A DNA stretch of 64,000 nt from Pseudogymnoascus destructans (lineage: Eukaryota > Ascomycota > Leotiomycetes > Thelebolales > Thelebolaceae). Both the position numbers and the translations under genes were made by a program. The stretch is taken from NCBI RefSeq assembly GCF_001641265.1, contig NW_020167524.1:1054001-1118000 (forward strand). The letters run 5' to 3'. This document shows, in pieces, positions 30,691-41,772 of the stretch. Every line of letters starts with the position of its first letter. Position 1 is the first letter of the stretch. The notes beneath the pieces are model-generated. The model had not been told where the DNA came from. It made no database searches and saw nothing but the letters and a program-made list of their open reading frames with translations.

Positions 30691-33208
30691 ATGCTACCAT
30701 CGAGATATGCATGCCGGGAGGAGAGACTGGCGACAGAAGGCCGGCTCAAGTACAGAGGCACAGCTCGCGTCGGGCTCGAGGTCCTACACTTCACATGGAA
30801 CGAGCCAAGGGAACCAAACCAAAAAAGCCTCGACAAGCTGAAAAAGTGCTTTGAAAAAGGGCAGTGTGACCGAGTGTCGCGGAACCATATCCCAGTTGTC
30901 ATTGATCAGTCCCAGCTGGACGATGTCCTCCATGCTTCACAGGTCTCGGCTGAGATGCTGCTGACTAATGGTACTGACCCTCATCCCGAACTTCAATTCC
31001 CATCAGGATTCCAACTCCGCTGCCTCCATGGGCGACACCGAGTTCTGGCTGCGCGAGAGGTCCTACCTCCGCAGGAGAGATGGTGGACGGTGGATATTTA
31101 CCTCGCAGGTATGCACTTGTCGTATGAGCGATGTGACCGTTACTGACAGGCCATTACAGATATCGACGACGAGCTCAGGAAGGCCTTGATCGAGGAGCAC
31201 TCGAACGAGCAGCCGCCGTCAGATGGCGAGATCTATTGCAAGATCCGAAAATATCAGCAAAAGCGGGATCGGTACTCGGAAATGCGATGGTGGGCTCGTC
31301 TGTCGGGCCATGGGACGAGGTGTCTCGAGCAGGTCTCCCGTCATCCTGATTTTAAGGCCGCCTTCGACGATCTATTGGATATTCCCGGCCTGTGGGGCGG
31401 GATGCGAATCAGTACGTTGAATAGGATGATTAGCATGAGATGTGACGATGTGAGTCTGCTGTGATTGGCATATCTAGCTTGCACATCACTGAAACTATTC
31501 GAAACAGGAGGTCCTGTCCTATCTCACGCACATTAAGGATGTTTGGTCCCGGCTCCTCCATCACAACAAAGAAGCGATGCTTATAGTAGACCAAGCCACA
31601 GTAAAGGCCGTGGAGCTCATGGCCCCCAAATCGTCAAAGCGCGACGCCCAGGCGCTACATGGCCAATTGCTGAGCGGACAGATATTTTCTGGCTTTAGCC
31701 TAGAGGCCCGCGAGACCATCTGGAGTGGTTTGCGTACCATCAGCGGCCTGATACCATCCCTCTACACCTTCTTCGAGGATCTCAAGTATTTGGAAGCATG
31801 CGCAGGCAGCATGAGACACTTGGTTATGCCGTCTCCAAAACACACGATGCAAAGCGCCTTGAACAGTATTTTTTTCGGAACGAACCAACTCGTCGTCCAG
31901 GATGCTCACTCCTCATATTCCACACAGTTGGGGAAGAGGTCGAAGAATTGGCACTTTACGTATCCGCAGTTATGGTTGTACACTATGCGTGACTATCCTG
32001 ATTTGCCTGCCCCTCGGGAGGTGAAGACAAAGAAGAAGAAGCTTCTAGCGAAAGCCAGGACTCCAAATGCCAATGAAGCTAAACTATCTGACTTTGCAGT
32101 TCTTGCTAACAAGCTACGGTTTAAAAGCGATGAGATAACGGCATTAATGCTACGGTCCTCGGACAGAGAGATTGCACGTGATGCATTACTAAGAGCGCGA
32201 AATCAGGATCGCTACGATTACGGTGATGGAGACATTGAATCTCATATCGAAAAGATCTTGGAATTATTTGCAGCCGCCAGACCTTGGAATACCGAGCAGT
32301 CGTGTCCCGCTCTCGTCAGCGACGGTCCAGACAGGGCCGGCCCCCGATGTGGGTTTCCAGACGAGGAGGCTCATGCGAGAGATAGAAGGTTTCTCTATAT
32401 AAGCAATCTCCAGTCAGACCAAGAAGAGCAAGGCGAGAGCATCACTTCGTTTTTTGTCCGCAGGTCAGTATACTTTGCATTCTTTGGTAGGCTGCCGAAG
32501 ATAAGCACACACCGCCGCTCTAGCCCTGCACCACCGCCCAATGCTGGTGCGGAACGGGCAGCTTCTCCATTTCTCGAAACGCAAGTGTCAGAGGTAGATC
32601 TCGAGACAGATGAGGAGCGGCTCAGACAGAACACACTAGAAGAGGGGAGGCTTCGACAAGAACGGTCTGAACAGGACAGGCTGGAACAGCTGAATGGTGA
32701 TGGAAATGATGCACAAGAGGCGGATGACTCGTTCCAAGTGTCAGAGAGGGATCGAAGGCGGGACACGCACATTGCCCTTGAGAGAATTATAGCAGAGGGA
32801 CTCGCCAGCATCCCTGAAGGTACTGAGGATCCACCAGAACACTCTGGAGAGCAGAACCTGGACATGCAGCTACAGCTAGTACCTCCTCCCCCTTCCAAGA
32901 TCCGCATTGAGTTCAAGATTCTTGAGGGAGAGGTATGGATGACCGAGCGGAGTCTTCTGGTGGATCCTTCCGAACCGTCTGAGGTGGAGCGGGTGGCGAA
33001 AAAGTACATGAGAAAGGGAATCAGGCCGTTTGATACCTCGTTCAACTTCCTACTCCCACAAACATGCTTCCAAGCAGTGACTACTGATGGGACGAACACT
33101 GTATTGTTGATCAAGGAGGATGGAATTAATAACCAGCTTGTTGTGTTTGATCCAACATCTGATGCAGGGTCTTCTGCAGGCAGTAGGCTGAAGAGGAGTC
33201 GACATTAA
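30691..33208 (+). CDS. DUF3723 protein (Starship accessory family)
   Basis: Three exons: 30691-31108, 31160-31449, 31508-33208, total 802 residues. The N-terminal third carries the family signature: IPVVIDQSQLDDVLHASQVS, FPSGFQLRCLHGRHRVLAAREVLPPQERWWTVDIYL and LSYLTHIKDVWSRLL. The middle contains LRTISGLIPSLYTFFEDLKYLEAC. The C-terminus after about 520 is low-complexity, acidic and Arg/Glu-rich (RLRQERSEQDRLEQL). DUF3723 genes are among the commonest Starship cargo and have no proven biochemical function. No stops or frameshifts. Its neighbours are divergent pseudokinase 1 and convergent pseudokinase 2. Confidence 0.88.
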
Positions 33209-33573
33209 AATGAAAATGGTAACTTACCCTTCAATATGACTTTTCCTTTCGGCCGAAGATAAAGCCTTACACATTTCGAGAGGGTGTACTATAGGAACAA
33301 TGAAATAGATTAAATTTCCCCACTATCGTATCTTTCTATACTGTGACAGAAATGACATCACTTGGCTGGCTGGTATCACGCGGTGCGATTCTTTGTGGCG
33401 TGCATTCAATCTGAAATGTGGATGAAGAAAAACATTTATTCAAAGATATGCACATCTATAGAAGATTAAAGCAAAACATTTGTCATCTTAAGGCTCCCAA
33501 ACACCCAAACCCATTGTAAAATACGGTAGCAAGAAGTACTATAACAGGAACTGGCGGAAAGCGAGCTCGTTGT
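33209..33573. other. Convergent 3' regions
   Basis: AT-rich sequence between the stops of the DUF3723 gene and pseudokinase 2. No gene. Confidence 0.4.
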
Positions 33574-34833
33574 TCACCTCTCCCATGGATCTCTCGACGT
33601 AGGCTCAAGTTCTCGTCTATGGAATCCTTGACATAAAGTCACATCTTCAGTTACGAGGAAGTGAGACAGCATACAGAGAGGGTTTAGGACCGCTGCAGTA
33701 CTCGAACAGCGAGTTATAAATACGTGCTTGACACTATTAGTAGCAGATAATGCAGCAGGCTGCAAGACTCACATCAGACAGTTCATAAGGAGACGCCCAG
33801 GACGTGGCCGTCATAAAGTGAACTGCTTCAGCTGACCAAGGCTGCACTGGAGCTGCACTGCGCTCATGCATCATACATAGCATAAGCGTCTTCAAACAGT
33901 CCATGTTCTCTGAAGTTTGGCCATCGCTACTCGGAAAATCCATAGGATCTAGATGGATTTAATTAGTCTGGTAATTCACCTCGGGTTGGCTTGTTGCTCA
34001 CCAATCTTCACCTCCCCTATCGGAGAAATCAAAACATTTCGTGCCGATATACGGGGGTGGGGGAGTTTCCTTGACCAGATAAACTGTATGCCCGCCAGAA
34101 CCTATCGAATTAGTATTAACCTAGGATGAAGGACTAGGGCTCAACTCGCTTGGCTGATAATATATGCTATCTCAGGTTCCATGGGCCGAATGCCGCGTTG
34201 TAGAAGGGTCTCAAGAGAAAATCCAACATATTCGGTAATAGCAAAGATTTGATGATTAAAGAAATACTCTTCACAAATACCAACAAAATTCTGATGCCTG
34301 ATAGGGAGGAGACAGAAGGAGGGTGGTTCTGGAGGGGAGGAGACTGATCTGACGGAGTCGGCAGGGGAACTACAAACCGTGCTTTTTGCATGTGTATCTA
34401 CTGGAGATGTCCTTCCAGATTCAACCTTTTGAAACACACGAATTACTCGCACTGAGGATCTATCATCGCAGAGAACTAGAGAGCCCCCCGTGTGAAGTTC
34501 GATAAACTTTTCGTAAAAGTCCCATGGGCTGCAGTCGAATGATGGAATAACCCTCTCTCCTGCAGACCATAATTCTCTTCCAGTCCTCAGCGATGGATGA
34601 GACCGTTCCGGAAACAAAACTTGATGCTCCCCAGCAGGAGATGGCATGGTTTCTGAAGTATCAGAACGCTGCGTCTCTTGTCCTTCTCTCATACTGCGTA
34701 GCGAAGAGAAATGGGAGGGACAAAGAAATGCGAATTGCTGACGAGGATTAGAAGATAGAGACAGGTTTGTAAGACTATGTATCTCGTGGAGGCGTTTGGG
34801 TGGTGGGGTGCTACCAGAACAACGGTGACTCAT
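33574..34833 (-). CDS. Kinase-fold protein lacking catalytic motifs (pseudokinase 2)
   Basis: Four exons: 34833-34150, 34101-34002, 33948-33773, 33726-33574, total 370 residues. Starts MSHRCSGSTPPPKR with a long Ser/Pro-rich head. Kinase fold from about 150: RHQNFVGICEEYFFNHQIFAITEYVGFSLETLL, then VLAGIQFIWSRKLPHPRISARNVLI and IGEVKI. The HRD site reads HPRISARN and the activation segment is nearly absent, so it should be catalytically dead. The first intron starts GC (GCGAGT) rather than GT. All introns match pseudokinase 1 in position and phase. Three tandem GTACGTAC units lie 88-117 bp upstream (34921-34950). An in-frame GTG further upstream was not chosen. Confidence 0.72.
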
Positions 34834-34920
34834 ACTGCAACGTATCCTAGGTTCGCACTTTGCGAAACCCTTCACAAAGCCACAATCGGCAGTGCAACTT
34901 CAAGATGACGTAGTGGGACC

Positions 34921-34950
34921 AGTACGTACCGGTACGTACCGGTACGTACT
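34921..34950. repeat. Three tandem 10-bp units RGTACGTACY upstream of pseudokinase 2
   Basis: Same motif, copy number and downstream sequence as 15963-15992. The palindromic core suggests a dimeric factor binding site. Confidence 0.6.
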
Positions 34951-35050
34951 CACTGTGCCATCATCACTATACGTTGTCCCTGGCGTCCTCACAGTGGGTC
35001 CCGCGCGATCGACAGGGGCTAACTAAACACTTCTACTCGTGCCGTTCCTA

Positions 35051-35200
35051 TTGAACCTCAACCCAATAATCTTCCACCCATTTATCCTCCATCGAATAAT
35101 CTTCCACCCATTTATCCTCCATCGAATAATCGTCCACCCATTGAACCTCCACCCAATAATTTTCCACCCAATAACCTTCCACCTATTGATCCTCCACCCC
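35051..35200. repeat. Minisatellite, 15/30-bp units
   Basis: Repeats of a 15-bp half unit built on AATAATCNTCCACCCA and TTNATCCTCCA; two 30-bp units are identical. The frame across it (IIFHPFILHR repeated) is a by-product. Confidence 0.75.
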
Positions 35201-35643
35201 ATCCGTTACGATTTTTGGCCATTAGCCACCGCGAACATGTCTATTCCGTCGTTAGCAGTCTCTTCTTCACATTTGAACAGGCAGGACAGCAGTCTTAAAA
35301 TTTAATGAGATGGCCTGTCCTGATTCAGGCGAGGACTCAGAGCCTGACTTATGAACGACACCAGATATGAATGGAAGTCGCTTATACAACCTCTGCACTA
35401 TCTAGAGCCAACCATAGCAACATATTTGATTTACTTGCATGAACCTGACTCTGGTATGGGTTCATTGGACCACTTCGTGAGGAGAGATCATCGATGGGGT
35501 GAGGGCCTCGTCCCGTCTTCTTAACTCGTATTTGCGCACCACTGCTCTCTACTTCCCACTTCCTCTGGATCTTCGGCATTTCGTGGCGGCGTCATGTGGC
35601 AACATATTTATAGGGATTGGAAAAGAATTCATCTTGCCATCAT

Positions 35644-35865
35644 TTAGTGAAGTGTCATCGAAGTCTGAAGAGAACCTACGATTTCTTTCCTGGATGGTGG
35701 AAAACATGGGTTGCCAGGAGATACGTAAGTATAATAGCGCCCCTTCTGGTAGATGATCAAGGCAACATCTGCGCCGTATAGCTCCGCGTACTCATATGCC
35801 TTGTTTGTCAAAGTGCTTCTCCTTCTAGATGAATTCTGGCTTTGGCGTTTTCGTACGTTGCTCAT
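35644..35865 (-). CDS. Small MADS-box-like protein or fragment
   Basis: ATG 35865 gives MSNVRKRQSQNSSRRRSTLTNKAYEYAELYGADVALIIYQKGRYYTY, which follows the SRF/MADS DNA-binding pattern (basic start, TL..KAYE...GADVALII...GR.Y.Y). About 73 residues are open to the stop at 35644; a splice site may exist after YYTY (GTATCT) but no convincing downstream exon was found. Either a very short MADS protein or a truncated gene. Confidence 0.5.
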   Translation of the reverse strand: MSNVRKRQSQNSSRRRSTLTNKAYEYAELYGADVALIIYQKGRYYTYVSPGNPCFPPSRKEIVGSLQTSMTLH

Positions 35866-36787
35866 GCTGTAATAGAGTCTATTAGGCACAGAGGGGGCGT
35901 AATGTCTCTTGTAATTTTGAGAGTGGCATGCCACGGCTACTTGAAGATGTCAAAGATCTAATCCTGGCATCCCAAAAATGGGGGCCACCACCCGATGGTC
36001 TCGCCCCATGGTCTCATCCGATGGTCTCAATGAACCCACGCCAGGTATCCACTTACTTATCCTTGCAATCGACTCCTTCCTTGAAGTTATTGCAGCTGTT
36101 CGGCGGTTGGGTACGAGACCATTGTTGTGACTATTGCGAAATTATCTGTGGAGTCTCTCACACTTCTCATAGAGACACTTGTAGAAAACGGGTGAATATG
36201 GGGAGTTGGTTGAGTTGAGAGAGAGGGTGGACGGTAAATAGAAGTGCAAGGCGGTAGAAAGAAACAACCGTGCTTAGTCCTAAGCACGAGAATCCATAGC
36301 ACAGACCAGACAGCGGGTGGGGTAAAACTGTCAGAGCCCTGCTGATCGGCATTCGATTTTCTACGGTAGACGATGGAGTAGTTTATATTTGAATGACAGC
36401 TTGCGAGTATGAGGTCCAAAAACCCCAACCGATGGGGAAAGTTGGGGTTTTCGGGTGCAGTCACAACACTAACAGGGCCAAGGCGGTAAACACGAACGCG
36501 ACCTACCACAGAGCTGTGGTGTACAAATGACAAGAAATTGAAAACGGAGTACAATGAAACGTACTATTCAGGGCTGTGGTAGACTCTATCGCAACATGAG
36601 CAACGTTCTATTTTCATATACGTCACTCGCGCACTTGTACGTGATATGCATTCCTCGGGGTATGCCTATTATATCCCACCACGAAGCAATTTCGACTTGA
36701 TGTCAATATAGACCATCAAACTATCGTAATTGCACATCCTTGAGACCGGCAGCCCACGGTTGCGCGGAGATCTGAGTTACCCAATAC
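35866..36787. other. Region without a secure gene
   Basis: A minus-strand open frame (36087-36554) has no family resemblance. GATGGTCTC is repeated three times near 35995-36030. A segment near 36035-36065 resembles 15620-15655. A 31-bp match to the AAA gene lies at 36685-36715. Confidence 0.4.
36685..36715. repeat. 31-bp duplicate of AAA gene exon sequence
   Basis: Matches 40337-40367 (coding exon 3 of the AAA ATPase, encoding VYIDIKSKLL) with one mismatch and in the same orientation, just beyond the 3' end of the RING-ankyrin pseudogene. Confidence 0.7.
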
Positions 36788-37772
36788 CTAAAGTAGAATT
36801 ATGCTGCCGTCATAAATATAGAAACCAGGCTCTTCCCCGTCGAGAGCCTTTATCGCAGGTCCCCGGTCCATCTCCTCGGCCAATTCACGCGCAGTATGCC
36901 CATCATTGTCCACCGCATCTACCACTGCCCCTCTGTCGACCAAGAGTTTTGTCGCTGCCCCATGCCCTAGACAAGCAGAACGGTGTAACGGTGTACGCCC
37001 GAGTTGGTCCACTGTGTCAAGTTTGGCGCCCTTGTCAATCAAGAGGTCGATAATCTCCGGATGTCCGTCATCAGCCGCTAAATGCAACGCCGAGCTTCCG
37101 TCGAGGTCGCGAGCAGATATCATGGCTCCTTGCTCTAAGAGTACTCTCTCTCACCGTCTCGACGGACGTGCTCTGCACTGCCAAGTGCAGGAATGTCTGC
37201 TCTTTCTTGTTCAAAGGTAATATATCCGCTCCTTGAGAGAGAAGCTCCTCTGCTGCCTCCGCGTGCCCACCCACCGATGCCCAATGCAATGGCGTCCGCT
37301 GATAGCTGTCCTGTTCTGATATTGAGGCACCATTCTTCAGTAGCAGATGTATGGTGTCTCGATGGCCGTGCTCCGCAGCTCGCAATAGTGGAGTCGAATC
37401 GGAAGTATCTCGTGGAGAGTGCTGGATCCCATTCTCTAATTGCAATCTGACCTTTTCTGTATCTCCGTTTGCTGCCGCCGTTGCAAGGACAGTCTCATCA
37501 TCGATCAAATCAAGAGACATTCTGCACGTAGGGCAGCCGCCCGTCTAGAAAACGGACTTGGCCAAGCATGCCTCGTGTGCCCAGGAAGGACATTCACAGC
37601 GAAGCGTCGCTGCCTCCTCCCCAGTTTGCCAGCGTCGCATGCAGATGTAGCAATCTCCAGCGAGCATACCATCGTCGACGTTCTTGCGATAGACAGCGCT
37701 GTTGGATAATTTGCTAATGCTATCGCGATAAGCCTCGCGTAATGCGCTGACATCCAATATATTCGCTTCCAT
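36788..37772 (-). pseudogene. RING-ankyrin repeat protein, broken twice
   Basis: The frame begins MEANILDVSALREAYRD at 37772. A RING-type zinc site follows (CYICMRRW...LRCECPSWAHEACLAK, then GGCPTCRM), then ankyrin repeats (PLLRAAEHGHRDTIHLLLKNGA, PLHWASVGGHAEAAEELLSQGA, ALHLAADDGHPEIIDLLIDKGA, PLHRSACLGHGAATKLLVDRGA). A TAG at 37545-37547 splits the RING. Four extra bases in a GA-run near 37143-37153 shift the ankyrin frame. Dropping those four bases leaves exactly 327 codons. An intact version would probably be a ubiquitin ligase with ankyrin substrate arms. No introns. Confidence 0.75.
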
Positions 37773-38370
37773 TGTATCTTCGATGTCGGAGTGAACTGAG
37801 TTTGAGACGACTCATTATCTCCTTCATCGACAAGGATGTTGGCTGGCACCTGGTTCGCTTATCGAGTTGCATCGCTAACTGCCAACCTTTCCTCGGCCAT
37901 TTACTTCGCTGGAGGCTGGTCCTTCTTGGATTTATGATATGGGGACAAACCCAAACCGGAAGGATCTAATGTTGGGTGGAGACGGGCGTACAGGTTAATG
38001 ACGGAACTATTTTCGCCCTGTACGTGCGTGCTCGTCACCAGCATAAATCAGAGTTGCCTTAATACGCTGCTGGAATCTTCATTCAAGGGGTGTGGGCTCA
38101 ATTGACTGCAACTCGATCGTTCTTCATGTCGAGGCCCCGCTGGAGTGCCAGAGATCCTAGCAATTGTGCCCAGTGCTGTTTGGCAATCGACCAAAGTAGA
38201 ACGTCTCGGATTGGCTAATAATATGAACGGCGTGTCATTGTCGACGCATTCACGGAGTACAAAGAAATTTCAGCTGCACTAGGGAACACCAACAAAATGG
38301 ATCCAAGCAAGTGGTACAGTACAGTCCACTATTCATTAGGATAAGCTATGGAGCTCGATTAATTGACAGA
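37773..38370. other. Intergenic
   Basis: No credible coding frame between the RING-ankyrin start and the AAA ATPase stop. Confidence 0.4.
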
Positions 38371-40907
38371 TCAGGCGTAGGAAAGCATGTTTGCCATCTC
38401 TCCTGAACCTCTGAAATCATTCTCAAACTCCTTGCCAACCTCGAGGACGGTCTCTAGGTGCAAATAGCATAGGTGTGTTCCATCGCTGCTTGCTATGGCA
38501 TGTGCTGAACGCACTGCGTTCTTAATCTGTGCGACAGTGTTAGCAAAGGAACCCATTCGACGGTACTAGGGACACTTGCCTGTCTACCGTTGAGGCTGTG
38601 CTTGGCCAGGACGTTCAACTGCTTGTCACTGTACACTGCATCCCCCGTCTCTGTTTTTGCCTTTTCAAGAAAGCTCCCCCAGATCGCTTTTCTCGTATCA
38701 ACGCCTAAGGGGCTGTACTTAATACCAACGTGTATTCTGCTCTGTACTGCTTCATCAAAGTCTCTGACCCGGTTCGTGGTAAGTAACATGATGCCCTTAT
38801 AATACTCGAGCTTCCGTAAAAAGACTGAGACAAGAGAGTTGTGATTAGAGTCGTGGGAGCGCCTGCACAGAAAGTCATCAGCTTCATCGAGGAGAAGTAA
38901 AGCCTTCCACTTTTCGGCAACTTCAAACATCTCACACAATTGCGCCTCGAGAAGTTTCGCATCCTTGCTTAAGTTTCCCGCAGAGACCTCCCTAGTTAGC
39001 ACAAATGGGGGCCAGGTTGAATATGGAGGTTCTTACTGTGTACAGAGGCCTTTCGAGGTGTTCCGACAGTCCTTCTGCAGTCATTGTCTTCCCAACACCT
39101 GGCGGTCCACTATCGAGCGTGTCAGCCTTGGATATATCGATCATCATTTCGGTGGACATACTAGAGAAGCATAATCAAGCCACGGCCTTTTCCCTCCACA
39201 AAATCATCAAACGTATATTTAGTTTTTCCACTGGACTGGGCCGTGGTTAGAGCTTCGATAAGCTTCTTTGACTTGTCTGGTATAGCCAGTTGGTTGAAGA
39301 GCGACTCGTTCCACGAAATTCCCGAAATATCTGCAATCGCAAATTCCACTAGTACCTGATCAGCAATGTTGCCACAGCAGGTGCGCAAGTCTTACACCAT
39401 AATTTGTCGTTCAAACTGAAGCCCAGCACAGTCGGGCTACAAGTTAGAAGATCTTCTTCCGTCAGCGCATCAAGGTTTACACTGCTCTCCATAGCCGATT
39501 CATCTAGCTTGTTACTAGAAGTTGTATCTCCTAACAGCCACAAATCGATACTGTTAGTACTCTTGAAGATGCTTGGCCTGGTGTAATTGGGATTGATCTC
39601 CTGAAACATTGGGGCATCAACCATAATCCTGCTGTTAATAAATATCTCAATGGGTTTGTTTTTCTTCATTTGAAAGGCCTTGCCTCTATAATGCCGATGT
39701 TGCGTGCCGATTAGGGAGAAACAAAACTTGCGACCGCATTTCACAAGCGTTTCTCTCATGCTCTCCTCTGCTTCGTGGTGTTGGAGAGGGAATGCCTCGA
39801 GAGAGTTGATAGTTCTCGATCCGCAGAACCCAAGAATGGCAGTCTCGATTGGAGCTTTCCCAAGCACCTTCCCGTCAAATTCCAAGTATTTTCCTTTGAT
39901 GTGGAAATAGTCAACTCCAGTTGTGCTTGTTTTCGCTTCGCCAGACTTGAATCTGATGCATCTTGGTTTCTTGGTCCCGCGACAAGTGGTATACACCAAT
40001 CCGTTTGGTTTGAAAAGAAACGGGAGTAAATCGTAGGTTATCTCTCCTGTTTTTAGCAATGAGGCAAGTCGTACTTTCGTCTCCTTGTAGGATAAATGGA
40101 TATGATCGATAAGGAGGGCAATATGCTCCCGGATGATGCTGTCCTGGGGATCAACGTGATTCCATTTACGGGACGCCTCGAGATCTGGGAGATAATGGAA
40201 TAGGATATTTCGCTCGACCTTTGAAAAAGTGAGAAAGTCGATTGTGATAGTTGGATAGGGCATGCTTACGGAGAGGCTTTCCTCGTTGAGACTAATCTCA
40301 GGAGCCTGTGCAAGTATAACCCTCAAGGTATCTCGGAGCAATTTCGACTTAATGTCAATATAGACCACTGGTATTTCGGTTTTCTTGACTGGAAACTTCC
40401 GTTAGCGGGTACTATTTGTGGGAAGGAGATACTAACTAATACGCCTGCGCTCTATGAAAACGTATCGATCCAGTCCATCAACTTTTTCTTCCGGCTCGTG
40501 TTGCTCCTCAATGACGTACTTGTACGCCTTTTCATCCCAACTGCACCAGTATCTTGTGAGCCAGGGTAAGGCCTCATCAGCAGGAAGACTTACACCTCAT
40601 TGACTGTCTTGTATGTCTGAAACGTTTCTGGAGAGTCTTCGGCTTTAACCTCGTCTGCGGCAGCGGGTACTGCAGGGGCGCTCTGCGTGGAATTGAGAGA
40701 CTTGAGAAATTCTAAGAACTGTTGGGCGAAAGGCAACAATTCAGACTGACGACAATGAGGGTCTGGAGACATGGGTTGCATTTTCATAGCGGCGAGAATC
40801 TCACTAGCATCCTTATCGCTCATCGTCGGGGTACTGGGTGGGGTGGGTGGGGTGGCTGGCCGTGGACTGCCCAGCGAAAGGCCGATTTGAATCATCTCTT
40901 GAACCAT
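38371..40907 (-). CDS. AAA-family ATPase (fungal, with N-terminal extension)
   Basis: Seven exons: 40907-40594, 40552-40443, 40388-39396, 39348-39162, 39109-39037, 38987-38580, 38526-38371, total 746 residues. The N-terminal part has the companion domain seen in fungal AAA proteins of this class (YWCSWDEKAYKYVIEEQH, DIKSKLLRDTLRVIL, LTEEDLLTCSPTVLGFSLNDKLW). The ATPase core: Walker A LLYGPPGVGKTMTAEGL (split by an intron), Walker B KALLLLDEADDFL (about 588), sensor LLTTNRVRDFDEAVQSRIH with arginine finger (about 630), and the lid LNGRQIKNAVRSAHAIA. The last intron has a GC donor (GCAAGT, 38527-38579). Probable protein-remodelling ATPase; target unknown. No lesions. Confidence 0.87.
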
Positions 40908-41772
40908 GATCAATGTAACGGGTTGGCAGGTGGCTTGAGATGCGTGATGGAAGATACAGACAGAAGTAAGAAGCTTGAAGATGAGTGATGATTTGAAGAC
41001 TGCAGAGGTTTATGATTGAACTTCTGGGGAATCGCGTGCCCTTATATATTCTCAACTTGTTGCCCATCGTATCAATGGAAGACCAGCCCCCCTGAAACCA
41101 ACAACGGCCTGGGAGTTGGGGGAAGCCGGTCCTTCTCGCTCAGGATCACCAGCAGCCCATCGCCATGCATTGGCCGATTGGATACTCAAGAAGGTCCAAG
41201 GGTGCATCATGCAAACAACGCGGGGTGAAGCACATATCTGCAGGACAGTGTTGGAGAGAATGCTGGCGAGACTGATTCGCCATGCAGAAGTGGGGGAAGT
41301 AACCCTTTGATGTAAGAGTGATATCGATTGTGCAGATCTCCAAAAATGGAATGTCTCATCCATGAAGCAATCGACGCACGGCGCACTGGCCCCTAAAACG
41401 ACGCGAGACATTGGGTTGGTGATCGCTTAGACCGCCGAGATTCTTCTCAGCCTCGAAAACTCGATGTTCACTATAAAACAGCCGTCGAGCTGGTTGAGCT
41501 TCCATCCAATAGGATCGACTATTAAAATTGGCTGGATGCAGTTCTCCACTTTTCAGCTTAGTAACTGCAGCTAACTGGTGTTAAAAGAAATCGTTCGTCG
41601 CCAACCTTCGAAACCAAACGCTCATCACTAACCTTCGAAACCAAACGCTCATCACCACCCTTCGGAAACAGGTGCTGATCCTCAAATCGTTGAAATTGAA
41701 AGTGCTTCAAGAAACACGAAATCGACATTCTCGGCTTCATCAAATCGTCAATTTCTGGCCGGAGCTCTAGCC
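40908..41772. other. Divergent intergenic with a 27-bp tandem repeat
   Basis: Three 27-bp units at 41595-41675 (each containing TCATCACNAACCTTCGAAAC-like sequence). No secure gene. Confidence 0.5.

Noticed and set aside
30366..30854. Plus-strand frame of 162 codons, Arg-rich
   Set aside because: Made of a purine-rich repeat and then an alternative frame of the first DUF3723 exon.
32395..33114. Minus-strand frame of 239 codons, Ser/Arg-rich
   Set aside because: Antisense shadow of the low-complexity tail of the DUF3723 gene.
35039..35305. Frame with repeated IIFHPFILHR
   Set aside because: Translation of a minisatellite, not a protein gene.
36087..36554. Minus-strand frame of 155 codons
   Set aside because: No domain, no homolog-like blocks and ordinary intergenic composition; kept only as unassigned.
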